Source: Flavobacteriaceae bacterium (GTDB taxonomy: Bacteria > Bacteroidota > Bacteroidia > Flavobacteriales > Flavobacteriaceae). From it: a stretch of DNA of 64,000 bases. The notes below the pieces were generated by a model, which ran no database searches, had not been told where the DNA came from, and was given only the letters and a program-made list of their open reading frames with translations. Location of the stretch: NCBI GenBank assembly GCA_947483075.1, contig CANKLE010000006.1, positions 1-64,000 of the forward strand, written 5' to 3'. A program made the position numbers and the translations under genes. Position 1 is the stretch's first letter, and every line of letters starts with the position of its first letter. This document shows positions 26,247 through 35,006 of this stretch, one piece after another.

Positions 26247-27884
26247 TTAGTGTTGTAATAGTTTTGTATAGGCATCCGAATCTTGCAAAATAGCCGTCGA
26301 TTTTTTGATCTCAATGTTATTTTTTAAATAATACTGATAAAGCCCTTCTTTGTATTGATAACGCTTGATAATTTCGTCCAAAAGTAATTTTTTTATTTCT
26401 TTTTGGTTGGCATTCAATTGATTTTCCTCACTTTTTTGAAGCGCCAAAGCCAATTGTTGGTATTCGGCAGCTATGGTTCCATCCAATTTTTCTTTTTTGG
26501 CAGCGGCCAATAAGTTCGTCAGCGCTAATTCTGATTCGGTATCAAACTGAAATTTAGTTCGCTTTAAAAAGGCTTTAAAAGCGGCAAAATCAGCATCGGT
26601 AATTTCTGGGATTTGGCTCCCTAAATTCGGGTTTTTGTAATAATATTCTGTTACAAAATTAAAGATGCCGTCGTTTTTTTGCAGGGCTTCTGCGATGGGG
26701 CTGGTTTTGGTTTCTTCGAGCACTACATCGGGCAAAATCCCTCCGCCATCATATACCGTTCTGCCGTTTTTGGTTTGGAATTTATTGTAATTTTCGGCAG
26801 CGGTGCGTATCGCTTTTCCGTCTTTGTCTTTGTGCGTATAATCCAAAGCTTGTATGCAGCGTCCAGAAGGTGTATAATACCGTGAAATGGTGATTTTAAG
26901 TTGGGTGCCGTAGGTTAAATCTATCGGGCGTTGCACCAAGCCTTTCCCGTAACTTCTGCTTCCCAAAATAACCGCCCGATCCAAATCTTGCAGTGCACCA
27001 GAAACAATTTCAGAGGCCGAAGCGCTTTTCCCGTCTACGATTACCACCAACGGAATCGTGGCATCAATTGGGTCGTGGGTCGTTTTGTATACATTGTTGT
27101 GCTTTTCAATACGCGATTTGGTCGTTACAATAATTTCATCTTTGGGCACAAATAAATTACAGATCGAAACCGCTTCGTTCAAAAGGCCTCCGGGATTTCC
27201 GCGCAAATCTAATACCAAGCGTTCAATGCCTTCTTTTTTGAGTTGCTCTAGCGCCTCTTTGGTTTCATAAGACGCTTTTTTGTTGAACTGCGTGAGGGCA
27301 ATGTAGCCCGTTTTTTCGTCTATTTTACCAAAGAAAGGCACTGCTTTTATCTCTACTTCGTCGAGCACCAAAGTGGTGCTGAGTGTTTTGCCTTGGCGAA
27401 TGTATTTCAGGGGAATTTTGGTGTTTTTGGCGCCCTTCAAGAGCTGTGAGGCATCTTCGTTAAAATCAAGTATATTGACTTCTCCAATTTGGATAATTTC
27501 ATCGCCTGCTTTTAATCCGGCCTTGTCTGCCGGGAAGTTTTTATAGGGTTCTTTTACGATTAATTTGCCTTCTTTTCGGGTTATTAAAGCGCCTATTCCT
27601 GTGTATTCTCCGGTGTTGTTGATTTTAAATTTCACTACATCTTGCTCGGTGAAATAATTGGTATACGGATCAAGCGAAGCCAACATACTTTTGATGGCTT
27701 TGTCCATTAATTCGCCCGGGTTGGTTTCGTCAACGTAGTTGGAATTGACCGCTTTGAATAGGGTCGTGAAAATTTCGATTTGTTTGGCTACCTCAAAAAA
27801 ATCTTCTCGAAAACTCACCCCAATAAATAAAAATCCACTGGCCAAGAGCGCGATGAAGTATCTTTTGTGCAGTCGTTTTATCAT
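26247..27884 (-). CDS. S41 family C-terminal processing protease (CtpA/Prc-like)
   Basis: A 545-residue envelope protease. An N-terminal hydrophobic segment (residues 9-25) acts as signal or anchor. A PDZ domain (about 90-170) with GEYTGIGALITRKEGKL and FPADKAGLKAGDEI follows. The tail-specific protease core has LRGNPGGLL, the nucleophile region DGKSASASEIVSG (near residue 290) and the lysine of GSRSYGKGLVQ (near 315), giving a Ser/Lys dyad. Such enzymes trim the C-termini of periplasmic proteins. The downstream tandem-OmpA gene begins 1 bp after its stop. rnpA lies 43 bp upstream on the same strand. Confidence 0.95.
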   Translation of the reverse strand: MIKRLHKRYFIALLASGFLFIGVSFREDFFEVAKQIEIFTTLFKAVNSNYVDETNPGELMDKAIKSMLASLDPYTNYFTEQDVVKFKINNTGEYTGIGALITRKEGKLIVKEPYKNFPADKAGLKAGDEIIQIGEVNILDFNEDASQLLKGAKNTKIPLKYIRQGKTLSTTLVLDEVEIKAVPFFGKIDEKTGYIALTQFNKKASYETKEALEQLKKEGIERLVLDLRGNPGGLLNEAVSICNLFVPKDEIIVTTKSRIEKHNNVYKTTHDPIDATIPLVVIVDGKSASASEIVSGALQDLDRAVILGSRSYGKGLVQRPIDLTYGTQLKITISRYYTPSGRCIQALDYTHKDKDGKAIRTAAENYNKFQTKNGRTVYDGGGILPDVVLEETKTSPIAEALQKNDGIFNFVTEYYYKNPNLGSQIPEITDADFAAFKAFLKRTKFQFDTESELALTNLLAAAKKEKLDGTIAAEYQQLALALQKSEENQLNANQKEIKKLLLDEIIKRYQYKEGLYQYYLKNNIEIKKSTAILQDSDAYTKLLQH

Positions 27885-27927
27885 AATGGAATGAATTATA
27901 GCCTTTTAATTGGGCGAAAATACAAAT

Positions 27928-28314
27928 TTATTGTGGGCTATCACCCGTGGCTTGTTGAACAAATTTTTGAAACAATTGGATGGTTTTTTCTTCGATTTCA
28001 GCAAAAGACAATTTGTCGCTGGTTTGGTAAAAAAACATAAACGCATAGCGCTGTTCTCCGGCTAATGTTAAAAGATGTTTGTTTTGTCGATAGGTTTCGC
28101 GCAACACTCGTTTAAAATAATTCCGATCGACTGCTTTTTTAAAATACTTTTTAGAGACCGAAACCCCCATTTTAATTTGTTCCTCGTCGGGCAAATCAAC
28201 CGGCACATACACCAAACGCAACGGGTATTTGCTCACCGATTTCCCTGCTGTAAATAGAAGGTCTATGGTGGTTTTGCTTTTCAGCCGTTCCGATTTTGGG
28301 TAAGTGAATTGCAC
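27928..28314 (-). CDS. rnpA: Ribonuclease P protein component
   Basis: A 128-residue basic protein that binds the RNase P RNA and assists 5' maturation of tRNAs. The RNR signature is present as KAVDRNYFKRVLRE (about residues 59-72), and the N-terminal SERLKSKTTIDLLFTAGKS with YPLRLVYVP is typical. In many bacteria rnpA follows rpmH near dnaA. Here it lies between an M1 peptidase (4 bp upstream) and an S41 protease, with no rpmH in sight. The start is the ATG at 28314. Confidence 0.95.
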   Translation of the reverse strand: MQFTYPKSERLKSKTTIDLLFTAGKSVSKYPLRLVYVPVDLPDEEQIKMGVSVSKKYFKKAVDRNYFKRVLRETYRQNKHLLTLAGEQRYAFMFFYQTSDKLSFAEIEEKTIQLFQKFVQQATGDSPQ

Positions 28315-28318
28315 GGGT

Positions 28319-30205
28319 TTATTTTTTTACAGCTGGTTCTTGCGGATAGCTGTTGTTTTCTTTTTGTACATCGGCCATCAAGCCGCTGGGGTCAAGTTGA
28401 ATTTTTGAAACGGTTTTGCCAGCCGGAATTTCAAACGAATAGGTAGGATATGCCCAGGCCCAATCGGGCAATGTTGTTCTTTTTTGTGTCAAATTTGGGT
28501 TGTCTTTTACAAAATTCATCATGCGCAAAGGGATGTAGAAATTTTCTTGGGCTCCATCGGTGTAGTTTACGGTCAAATCGATGGGCATCGGCGTGCGTCC
28601 TATTCGTTCTAAGGTTACTTTGGTATTTTGCGCGCTGGTGTTTACTTCTTTAATGCCGTAGTCAATGGTGTTGGTGGTTTGCGTCCAATCGGTTAAATAC
28701 CAATCCAAATGTGCGCCGGTTACTCGCTCGGCAGTGCGTTTAATGTCGTTGGGCGTGGGGTGTTTGAACTTAAAATCAAAGTAAAATCGCTTCAGGGTTT
28801 TATGTAGGTTTTCTTGGCCAATGAGGTAGCCCAATTGCGCCAAAAACACATCGCCTTTGCTGTAGGAACTGATGCTGTAAATCTTGTTCAAATCATACCG
28901 ATCGCCATGCGTAGACAACGGTTGGTCTTTGCCCGAGTTGGCCAAATAATAATAGCCATCATAGGCGCCTTCGTGCGGGTTGGCAACTTTTTTTTCGGCC
29001 AGTTCGTTGATTCCTAAATCTTCCAGATATGAGGCAAATCCTTCATCCATCCACGGGTGTTTGCTTTCGTTGGATGCCAATACGTGCTGAAACCAGGAAT
29101 GGGCCATCTCGTGCGCAATTACACCCACCAATCCGTCGTAGGTTCCTTCGCCCAAAATGAGGGTACACATGGCGTATTCCATGCCGCCGTCTCCGCCTTG
29201 AATTACTGAATATTGTTCATACGGATAGGCCCCAATGGTTTGGTTGTAAAACGCCATCAATCGGCGAGTTACAGGCTCAGCATTCTTCCAGTTTTCTATT
29301 ATTTTTGGATTGTTTTTATACAGAAAATGCAGCATGGCTCCCCCCGGAACTTGCAGCCTGTCGTGCAGGTAATTTTTATCGGCGGCCCAGGTAAAATCAT
29401 GTACGTTGGGCGCGATGAAATGCCAGGTGAGCGTTTTTGCCTTTTTAGGATAGGTTACGGTAACTCCCTCGTCTTGGTAGCCGTGACCGATTTCATTTTT
29501 GTTTTGCAAATAGCCACTGCCGCCCAACACATAGTCTTTCTCAATGGTGATTTGCACGTCAAAATCGCCCCAAACACCATGAAATTCGCGGGCAATATAG
29601 GGATCGGCGTGCCAGCCTTCAAAATCAAATTCGGCCATTTTGGGGTACCATTGCGCCATCGAAAATTCTACACCTTCTTTGTTGTTTCGGCCCGAACGAC
29701 GAATCTGAACCGGCACTTGCCCGTCAAACGTTAAGCTCAATAAAGTAGATTGATTGGGCAAAATGGGTTTTACCAAATTAACTTCCAAAATGGTTCCAAT
29801 GGTTTTGGCTTGCACCGCTTGCCCGTCTTGTTGTGCGTTGCTAATTTTTAAATACCCAATCTCATTGGGCTGTAAATTTTTGATGCGGCTTTCCTTAATC
29901 TCTTTGTCGCCAATTTTCACTTTGCGAACCATGCGGCCGTCGGGATCAGCAATCGATTGAATGCGCGCGTCCATTTCGCTGCCCGGTTGAAACGCATTGG
30001 GATACAAATGGTAATATACTTTGCGCAGCGTATCGGGTGAATTGTTGGTATACACCAACTCTTGGGTTCCTTTGTATTGGTAATTGGGCGCATCAACTAC
30101 CACATCCATTTTGTAGGCTACTTTTTGTTGCCAATAGCCTGCTGATTGCGACCAAGTCAAACAGGATATGAAGCTTACAAAAACAATTGAGATGTATTTT
30201 TTCAT
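28319..30205 (-). CDS. M1 family metallopeptidase (aminopeptidase-like)
   Basis: A 628-residue zinc peptidase with a signal peptide (to about residue 20, SCLTWSQS), so it is exported. The zinc site is HEMAHSWFQH (near residue 363), with the distal glutamate in WMDEGFASYLED, the HExxH-x18-E arrangement of the gluzincin clan. GGDGGMEYAM precedes it and corresponds to the GxMEN exopeptidase motif in altered form. It leads a probable minus-strand operon: M1, rnpA, S41, tandem OmpA. A TATTTTTG promoter box sits inside the hairpin that ends the upstream subtilase gene. Confidence 0.93.
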   Translation of the reverse strand: MKKYISIVFVSFISCLTWSQSAGYWQQKVAYKMDVVVDAPNYQYKGTQELVYTNNSPDTLRKVYYHLYPNAFQPGSEMDARIQSIADPDGRMVRKVKIGDKEIKESRIKNLQPNEIGYLKISNAQQDGQAVQAKTIGTILEVNLVKPILPNQSTLLSLTFDGQVPVQIRRSGRNNKEGVEFSMAQWYPKMAEFDFEGWHADPYIAREFHGVWGDFDVQITIEKDYVLGGSGYLQNKNEIGHGYQDEGVTVTYPKKAKTLTWHFIAPNVHDFTWAADKNYLHDRLQVPGGAMLHFLYKNNPKIIENWKNAEPVTRRLMAFYNQTIGAYPYEQYSVIQGGDGGMEYAMCTLILGEGTYDGLVGVIAHEMAHSWFQHVLASNESKHPWMDEGFASYLEDLGINELAEKKVANPHEGAYDGYYYLANSGKDQPLSTHGDRYDLNKIYSISSYSKGDVFLAQLGYLIGQENLHKTLKRFYFDFKFKHPTPNDIKRTAERVTGAHLDWYLTDWTQTTNTIDYGIKEVNTSAQNTKVTLERIGRTPMPIDLTVNYTDGAQENFYIPLRMMNFVKDNPNLTQKRTTLPDWAWAYPTYSFEIPAGKTVSKIQLDPSGLMADVQKENNSYPQEPAVKK

Positions 30206-30212
30206 AGAATGA

Positions 30213-30253
30213 ATTAAAAAAAGCTTGCCAAAAATAGGGTTTTTAGCAAGCTT
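30213..30253 (-). terminator. Intrinsic terminator of the S8 peptidase gene
   Basis: Arms AAGCTTGCCAAAAA and GTTTTTAGCAAGCTT pair, with one bulge or mismatch, around a short loop. On the minus strand the stem is followed by a T-run (7 T). It lies just downstream of the S8 peptidase gene and just upstream of the M1 peptidase gene. Confidence 0.8.
30229..30236 (-). promoter_or_regulatory. Possible -7 box for the M1 peptidase operon
   Basis: CAAAAATA on the plus strand reads TATTTTTG on the minus strand, 23 bp upstream of the M1 ATG. It lies within the terminator stem-loop, so it may be a chance match in AT-rich sequence. Confidence 0.35.
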
Positions 30254-30274
30254 ATGAAACGAATTTAGGAGCCT

Positions 30275-31897
30275 TTAGCCTTTTGTTTTTTTAGCTCCTT
30301 TGGCTGACGCCATTTTTTCCGCCAGTTTAAAGGCGTTATAGGCGTTCACAATCTTGCCTGATTTAGACAAACTGTCAAAGGCTCTTTTATCGTCGGGGTT
30401 GCCGCCCACCACTACATTTTCTGGAATAGACGTCCCGGAGTTCATAATAGCGGCCTTCACTTCTTTGGCACTCAAATTCGGGAAATACGAACGAATAAGC
30501 GCCGCAACTCCCGCCACATTGGGCGAAGCCATTGAGGTGCCTTGTTCAAATTTGTACTCGTTGTTTGGTGTCGTGGCATAGATTTGTACGCCAGGCGAAT
30601 AGACGTCTACATTCAACTTTCCGTAGTTGGAGAAGTCGGCAATAACCTTCTCCCCATATTCGTAATTCAACGCGCCAACCGTGATCACGTTGCTGGCAAA
30701 TTCTATTTTTTTATCGTCTGAATCGTTGGGAAAATTGGGCTCAACATCAATGTCTTTGGCATCATTTCCGGCGGCATGCACAAACAAAACGTCTTTGCTT
30801 TCGGCATATTTGATGGCATCATACACCCATTGTTTGTGCGGCGAATAGTTTTTTCCAAAACTACCATTGATTACTTTGGCTCCATTGTCTACCGCATAGC
30901 GTATTCCCAGCGCAATGTCTTTGTCGTATTCATCGCCGTTAGGTACACAGCGTACCGCCATGATTTCTACATTGTTGGCAATTCCGTCTCCACCCAGATT
31001 GTTGTTGCGGGTTTGGGCAATAATTCCGGCTACGTGCGTACCGTGCAAGGCTTCTTTTTTGTCAGGCCCATACACAATGTTGTTCCCGTATTTGCGGTCT
31101 TTGATGTCTTCAGGGTTGTCGCCCACTACTTTTCGTCCGTCAAAATCTTTGTTGAGGTTGTAGTTGAGCATGTCATAGACTTGGTCTTTGTAGTCGTTTA
31201 AATCGCTCATAAAATTTGGCCCGGCTTGCGCTATTACGCGCATCATAATTTGTTTGCAACGGTTTATGCCACTGTCTGTCGATTGAATTCCTTGTAAATC
31301 TTCGAGGGTGTAGCTGTCTTTTTTGAGGAATTCGGAGAGGGTTTTGTTGGCATTAAACAAGAAATCAACCTGTTGTTTGCCTTGGTTGTTTTCGGCCAAC
31401 TGTTTTTCGTATTCTTCTTTGGCGGCTTTGTATTCGGTAGATCCGTCGTCGGCTTTTTTCAAGATGCGGGTCATTTCGAGGTTTTCTTTTCCGGCATCGC
31501 CCAAGAAATTCCAACCGTGTATGTCGTCCACAAATCCATTTTTATCGTCGTCAATTCCATTTCCGGCAATTTCTTTTTTGTTGGTCCAGATCGACGATTT
31601 TAAATCTTCGTGATCAATATCTACACCCGAATCGACGACACCGACAATAACTTTTTTTCCTTTTCTCCCTTTGAGGAGTTCGGCATACACACGATCTACA
31701 CTCATTCCGGGAATGCTGTCTTTTGCCAAATCCAGGTGACTCCAACGCTTCAGCTGGATGTCGGTGAGTTTGCCTTTTTTGGCAACAAAAACAGACGCGC
31801 TGGCGGTTTTTTTTTCAGGAGACTGTGGCGATTGAGCAGTTGCTGTAAGCGCAAAGCACAAGGCAATCATAAAACAAAAAGGAAGCATTTTTTTCAT
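30275..31897 (-). CDS. S8 family subtilisin-like serine peptidase
   Basis: A 540-residue exported subtilase with a signal peptide to about residue 21 (LTATAQ). The catalytic triad is visible: Asp in GVVDSGVDIDHEDL (near 88), His in LHGTHVAGI (near 285) and Ser in GTSMASPNVAG (near 450), with the oxyanion Asn in VHAAGND. About 190 residues separate Asp and His, more than in subtilisin. The inserted part (about 130-260) is rich in Lys and Glu and looks helical. No T9SS tail is visible; the C-terminus is Lys/Ala-rich. It has its own promoter box and terminator. Confidence 0.94.
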   Translation of the reverse strand: MKKMLPFCFMIALCFALTATAQSPQSPEKKTASASVFVAKKGKLTDIQLKRWSHLDLAKDSIPGMSVDRVYAELLKGRKGKKVIVGVVDSGVDIDHEDLKSSIWTNKKEIAGNGIDDDKNGFVDDIHGWNFLGDAGKENLEMTRILKKADDGSTEYKAAKEEYEKQLAENNQGKQQVDFLFNANKTLSEFLKKDSYTLEDLQGIQSTDSGINRCKQIMMRVIAQAGPNFMSDLNDYKDQVYDMLNYNLNKDFDGRKVVGDNPEDIKDRKYGNNIVYGPDKKEALHGTHVAGIIAQTRNNNLGGDGIANNVEIMAVRCVPNGDEYDKDIALGIRYAVDNGAKVINGSFGKNYSPHKQWVYDAIKYAESKDVLFVHAAGNDAKDIDVEPNFPNDSDDKKIEFASNVITVGALNYEYGEKVIADFSNYGKLNVDVYSPGVQIYATTPNNEYKFEQGTSMASPNVAGVAALIRSYFPNLSAKEVKAAIMNSGTSIPENVVVGGNPDDKRAFDSLSKSGKIVNAYNAFKLAEKMASAKGAKKTKG

Positions 31898-31917
31898 AGT
31901 ATCTTTTTTATGGTCTT

Positions 31918-31925
31918 CAAAAATA
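31918..31925 (-). promoter_or_regulatory. -7 promoter box for the S8 peptidase gene
   Basis: CAAAAATA on the plus strand reads TATTTTTG on the minus strand, 20 bp upstream of the ATG at 31897. Confidence 0.5.
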
Positions 31926-31959
31926 GAAGACGGGTTTAAAGTAAGGTTATCTCTTAACG

Positions 31960-32820
31960 TTATTTTAGCAACTCGTTACAGGAAAACACTTCATGTAAAC
32001 GCACACCCTTCTCGGTTTGTTGTACGGTAATGATTTCGTTGTGGGCGTCGTGCTCTAAAAATAAATAATAATTGTTATCGGCGGCGTTTTGTAAAAAGTC
32101 GGCTTTTTCAGGCAATGTCAACAGTGGTCGCGTATCATAACCCATTACATAAGGCAACGGAAGATGACCTGCCGTGGGAAGCAAATCGGCCATAAAACAA
32201 ATGGTTTTTCCCTGGTATTGAATGTGGGGAATCATCATTTTTTCGGTGTGGCCATCCACAAAATAAATCCCAAATCCCAATTCAGATTGTGCGGTAAAAT
32301 TGCTTTCTGGTTTGGCAATAAAATGCAGCTGGCCGCTTTCTTGTAGGGGCAAAATATTCTCGCTCAAAAAGGAAGCTTTTTCACGCGGATTGGGTTGGGT
32401 GGCCCACTCCCAATGGTTGGCGTTGCTCCAGTAACGTGCGTTTTTGAATGTGGTTTCGTATCCGCTGTGGTCTTTGTTCCATTGTACGCTGCCGCCACAG
32501 TGGTCAAAATGCAAATGCGTTTGGAACACATCGGTGATGTCGTTGGGATGAAAACCGTGTTTGGCCAATGATTTTTCTAGGCTGTGATCGCCCCAAAGTG
32601 AATAATACCCAAAAAATTTATCGGATTGTTTGTGGCCCATGCCGGTATCGATGAGAATGAGTTTGTTGCCGTCTTCGATGAGCAAACAACGCGCGGCCAT
32701 ATCAATGAGGTTGTTGGCATCGGCCGGATTGGTTTTATTCCAAATGGTTTTGGGCACTACACCAAACATCGCACCGCCGTCGAGCTTGAAGTTTCCGCTT
32801 TCTATCGAATATAATTTCAT
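31960..32820 (-). CDS. MBL-fold metallo-hydrolase
   Basis: A 286-residue metallo-beta-lactamase-fold protein, apparently cytosolic (no signal peptide). The di-metal site THLHFDHCGG (near residues 101-110) is the HxHxDH motif. DTGMGHKQS and the later histidine-containing VDGHTEKM are also typical. The pattern resembles the AttM/AhlD-like and YtnP-like branch, whose members include lactonases, but substrate cannot be inferred. It stands alone, divergent from the iscA/sufA gene, with 161 bp between start codons. No full TAnnTTTG box was found upstream of it. Confidence 0.9.
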   Translation of the reverse strand: MKLYSIESGNFKLDGGAMFGVVPKTIWNKTNPADANNLIDMAARCLLIEDGNKLILIDTGMGHKQSDKFFGYYSLWGDHSLEKSLAKHGFHPNDITDVFQTHLHFDHCGGSVQWNKDHSGYETTFKNARYWSNANHWEWATQPNPREKASFLSENILPLQESGQLHFIAKPESNFTAQSELGFGIYFVDGHTEKMMIPHIQYQGKTICFMADLLPTAGHLPLPYVMGYDTRPLLTLPEKADFLQNAADNNYYLFLEHDAHNEIITVQQTEKGVRLHEVFSCNELLK

Positions 32821-32943
32821 GATTGGATTTAAAGACCGTGAAATTACTAAAAAATCAGAATTAAGCCGGAATCAGGCGGGTTTTTTAACTCAACAGACGT
32901 TATAAAAATGTTAGGATTCATACCAAATCACTAGATTTTAATC

Positions 32944-32951
32944 TATATTTG
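32944..32951 (+). promoter_or_regulatory. -7 promoter box of the first suf transcription unit
   Basis: TATATTTG, a full TAnnTTTG match, ending 30 bp before the ATG of the iscA/sufA gene. No IscR-type or other operator could be recognised. Confidence 0.55.
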
Positions 32952-32981
32952 CAGCTTATTTAGACAAAATCAAAATAAGCT

Positions 32982-33311
32982 ATGATTAAAGTTTCTGATA
33001 CTGCCAGCAAAAAAATCATTGACATGATGAAAGACGACGGCTTTGATGCTGCTCGAGACTATGTGCGTGTTGGGGTGAAAAGCGGCGGATGCTCAGGTTT
33101 GTCCTATGAATTAAAATTTGACAAAAAACTGGGCGAAAACGATAAGGTTTTTGAAGACAACGCGGTAAAAATTGCGGTCGAAAAAAAATCATTTTTGTAT
33201 CTCGCCGGAACGGTTTTGGAATTTTCTGGAGGGTTAAACGGGAAAGGCTTTGTTTTTAACAACCCCAATGCGAATCGCACCTGTGGGTGTGGGGAATCAT
33301 TTAGTCTTTAA
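32982..33311 (+). CDS. Iron-sulfur cluster A-type carrier (IscA/SufA)
   Basis: A 109-residue A-type carrier that receives iron-sulfur clusters from the SUF scaffold and passes them to target proteins. The three conserved cysteines are present: Cys37 in SGGCSGLSY, and Cys101 and Cys103 in TCGCGESF. Length is standard. It is the first gene of the suf locus, 67 bp before sufB. The intervening spacer carries a heptamer array. Whether to call it sufA or iscA cannot be decided by sequence alone; position favours sufA. Confidence 0.95.
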   Translation: MIKVSDTASKKIIDMMKDDGFDAARDYVRVGVKSGGCSGLSYELKFDKKLGENDKVFEDNAVKIAVEKKSFLYLAGTVLEFSGGLNGKGFVFNNPNANRTCGCGESFSL

Positions 33312-33338
33312 AGTCATAAAGTCGAAAGTCGAAAGTCG
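33311..33338. repeat. Heptamer array in the sufA-sufB spacer
   Basis: AAGTCAT followed by three perfect AAAGTCG heptamers. A single CGACTA at 33353-33358 is the only hint of a complementary arm. It lies 40 bp before the sufB start. Confidence 0.8.
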
Positions 33339-33378
33339 AGACCAAAAGTGAACGACTAGTTATTGATAAAACAAAAAG

Positions 33379-34827
33379 ATGAGTAAATATACCGAAGAAG
33401 ACTTAAAAGTTGAACTCGAAAACAAAGAATACGAATACGGTTTTTATACGAATTTAGATTCGGAGACTTTTCCGATCGGATTGAATGAAGACATTGTTCG
33501 CGCCATATCAGCCAAAAAAGAGGAGCCACTCTGGATGACCAATTGGCGTATTGAAGCCTTTCGCGCTTGGCAAGAAATGACCGAGCCAAACTGGGCCAAT
33601 GTGCATTACCAAAAACCAGATTTTCAAGCTATTTCCTATTATTCGGCACCCAAAAAAGCCGATCCCAACAAAACCTTAGACGACGTAGATCCCGAATTGT
33701 TGGCCATGTACGCCAAGCTCGGAATCTCTGTAGATGAGCAAAAAAAGCTCAACAATGTGGCCATGGATATCGTAGTCGATTCGGTATCGGTAGCCACCAC
33801 CTTCAAGAAAACCTTGGCCGAAAAAGGAATCATTTTCATGAGTATTTCGGAAGCCATCCGCGAATATCCTGAATTGGTTCAAAAATATTTAGGCACCATT
33901 GTGCCCCAAAAAGATAATTTTTATGCGGCCTTAAACTCAGCTGTTTTTTCAGACGGGAGCTTTTGTTACATCCCCAAAGGCGTCAAATGCCCCATGGAAT
34001 TGTCTACTTATTTCCGCATCAATCAAGCGGGAACCGGACAGTTTGAGCGCACGCTTCTAATTGCCGACGAAGGCAGTTATGTGAGTTACTTAGAAGGCTG
34101 TACCGCGCCGAGTCGGGACGAAAACCAGTTGCATGCGGCAGTGGTTGAATTGATTGCCTTAGACGGAGCTGAAATCAAGTACTCTACCGTTCAAAACTGG
34201 TACCCCGGAAACGCCGAAGGCAAAGGCGGCGTGTTTAATTTTGTGACCAAAAGAGGCCTATGCGAGAAAAACGCTAAAATTTCGTGGACGCAAGTTGAGA
34301 CGGGATCAGCCGTGACTTGGAAATACCCTTCGGTGGTGTTGAAAGGTGATAATTCTATCGGTGAATTTTACTCGATAGCCGTAACCAACAATTACCAACA
34401 AGCCGATACCGGAACCAAGATGATCCATTTGGGTAAAAACACCAAATCGACCATTATTTCTAAAGGAATTTCTGCGGGAAAATCCCAAAACAGTTACCGC
34501 GGTTTGGTGCAAATTGGCGCGCGTGCCGAGAATGCCCGTAATTTTTCGCAATGCGATTCGTTACTCATGGGGAACAATTGTGGCGCCCATACTTTTCCGT
34601 ATATCGAAAGTAAAAATGCCTCGGCCAAAATTGAGCACGAAGCCACCACCAGTAAAATTGGCGAAGACCAAGTATTTTATTGCAACCAACGCGGCATTCC
34701 CACCGAGAAAGCCATTGCCTTAATCGTAAACGGATTTAGCAAAGAAGTACTTAATAAATTACCCATGGAATTTGCTGTGGAAGCCCAGAAATTATTGGAG
34801 ATTTCACTGGAAGGATCCGTTGGGTAA
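33379..34827 (+). CDS. sufB: Fe-S cluster assembly scaffold SufB
   Basis: A 482-residue scaffold subunit of the SufBCD complex, on which iron-sulfur clusters are built in the cytoplasm. Recognisable blocks are [53 protein letters not shown] with its conserved cysteine, and [17 protein letters not shown], all family hallmarks. Length is as in E. coli SufB (495). There is a 179-bp spacer before sufC, long for an operon, holding a heptamer inverted repeat. Confidence 0.97.
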   Translation: MSKYTEEDLKVELENKEYEYGFYTNLDSETFPIGLNEDIVRAISAKKEEPLWMTNWRIEAFRAWQEMTEPNWANVHYQKPDFQAISYYSAPKKADPNKTLDDVDPELLAMYAKLGISVDEQKKLNNVAMDIVVDSVSVATTFKKTLAEKGIIFMSISEAIREYPELVQKYLGTIVPQKDNFYAALNSAVFSDGSFCYIPKGVKCPMELSTYFRINQAGTGQFERTLLIADEGSYVSYLEGCTAPSRDENQLHAAVVELIALDGAEIKYSTVQNWYPGNAEGKGGVFNFVTKRGLCEKNAKISWTQVETGSAVTWKYPSVVLKGDNSIGEFYSIAVTNNYQQADTGTKMIHLGKNTKSTIISKGISAGKSQNSYRGLVQIGARAENARNFSQCDSLLMGNNCGAHTFPYIESKNASAKIEHEATTSKIGEDQVFYCNQRGIPTEKAIALIVNGFSKEVLNKLPMEFAVEAQKLLEISLEGSVG

Positions 34828-34866
34828 ATTTTGTTTGCTTTGCCTCTTTGGCTAGCGCCACGAGTC

Positions 34867-34993
34867 AAGTTTCATGTTTCAAGTTTCAAGCGAGTGGTTG
34901 GACAGAAATTTGCAAACAACTAAAAAAAATAGTAATAAGTAAATACAAACAACGGGGTAAACGGTTCATAACCTGAAACGTTAAACCTGAAAC
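34867..34993. repeat. Heptamer inverted-repeat element between sufB and sufC
   Basis: The left arm is three heptamers (AAGTTTC, ATGTTTC, AAGTTTC; 34867-34887). The right arm is three heptamers (CTGAAAC, GTTAAAC, CTGAAAC; 34973-34993). The arms are complementary at 17 of 21 positions (34869-34889 against 34973-34993). The interior contains AACAACGGG (34948-34956), which recurs in the sufC-sufD spacer. The right arm ends 13 bp before the sufC ATG. Confidence 0.8.
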
Positions 34994-35006
34994 AAAAAAC
35001 ACAACA

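Noticed and set aside
29213-29734. 173-codon open frame on the plus strand opposite the M1 peptidase gene
   Set aside because: It lies entirely inside a well-supported gene on the other strand, shows no recognisable domain and has no promoter box. It is a shadow frame.
31960-32820. MBL-fold protein as a confirmed quorum-quenching lactonase
   Set aside because: Only the shared metal-binding motif is visible; many unrelated activities use the same fold, so no specific function is claimed.
33311-33338. Heptamer arrays as CRISPR or tandem minisatellites
   Set aside because: Units are only 7 bp without unique spacers, there are no cas genes, and two of the arrays pair with complementary arms, which simple minisatellites do not.
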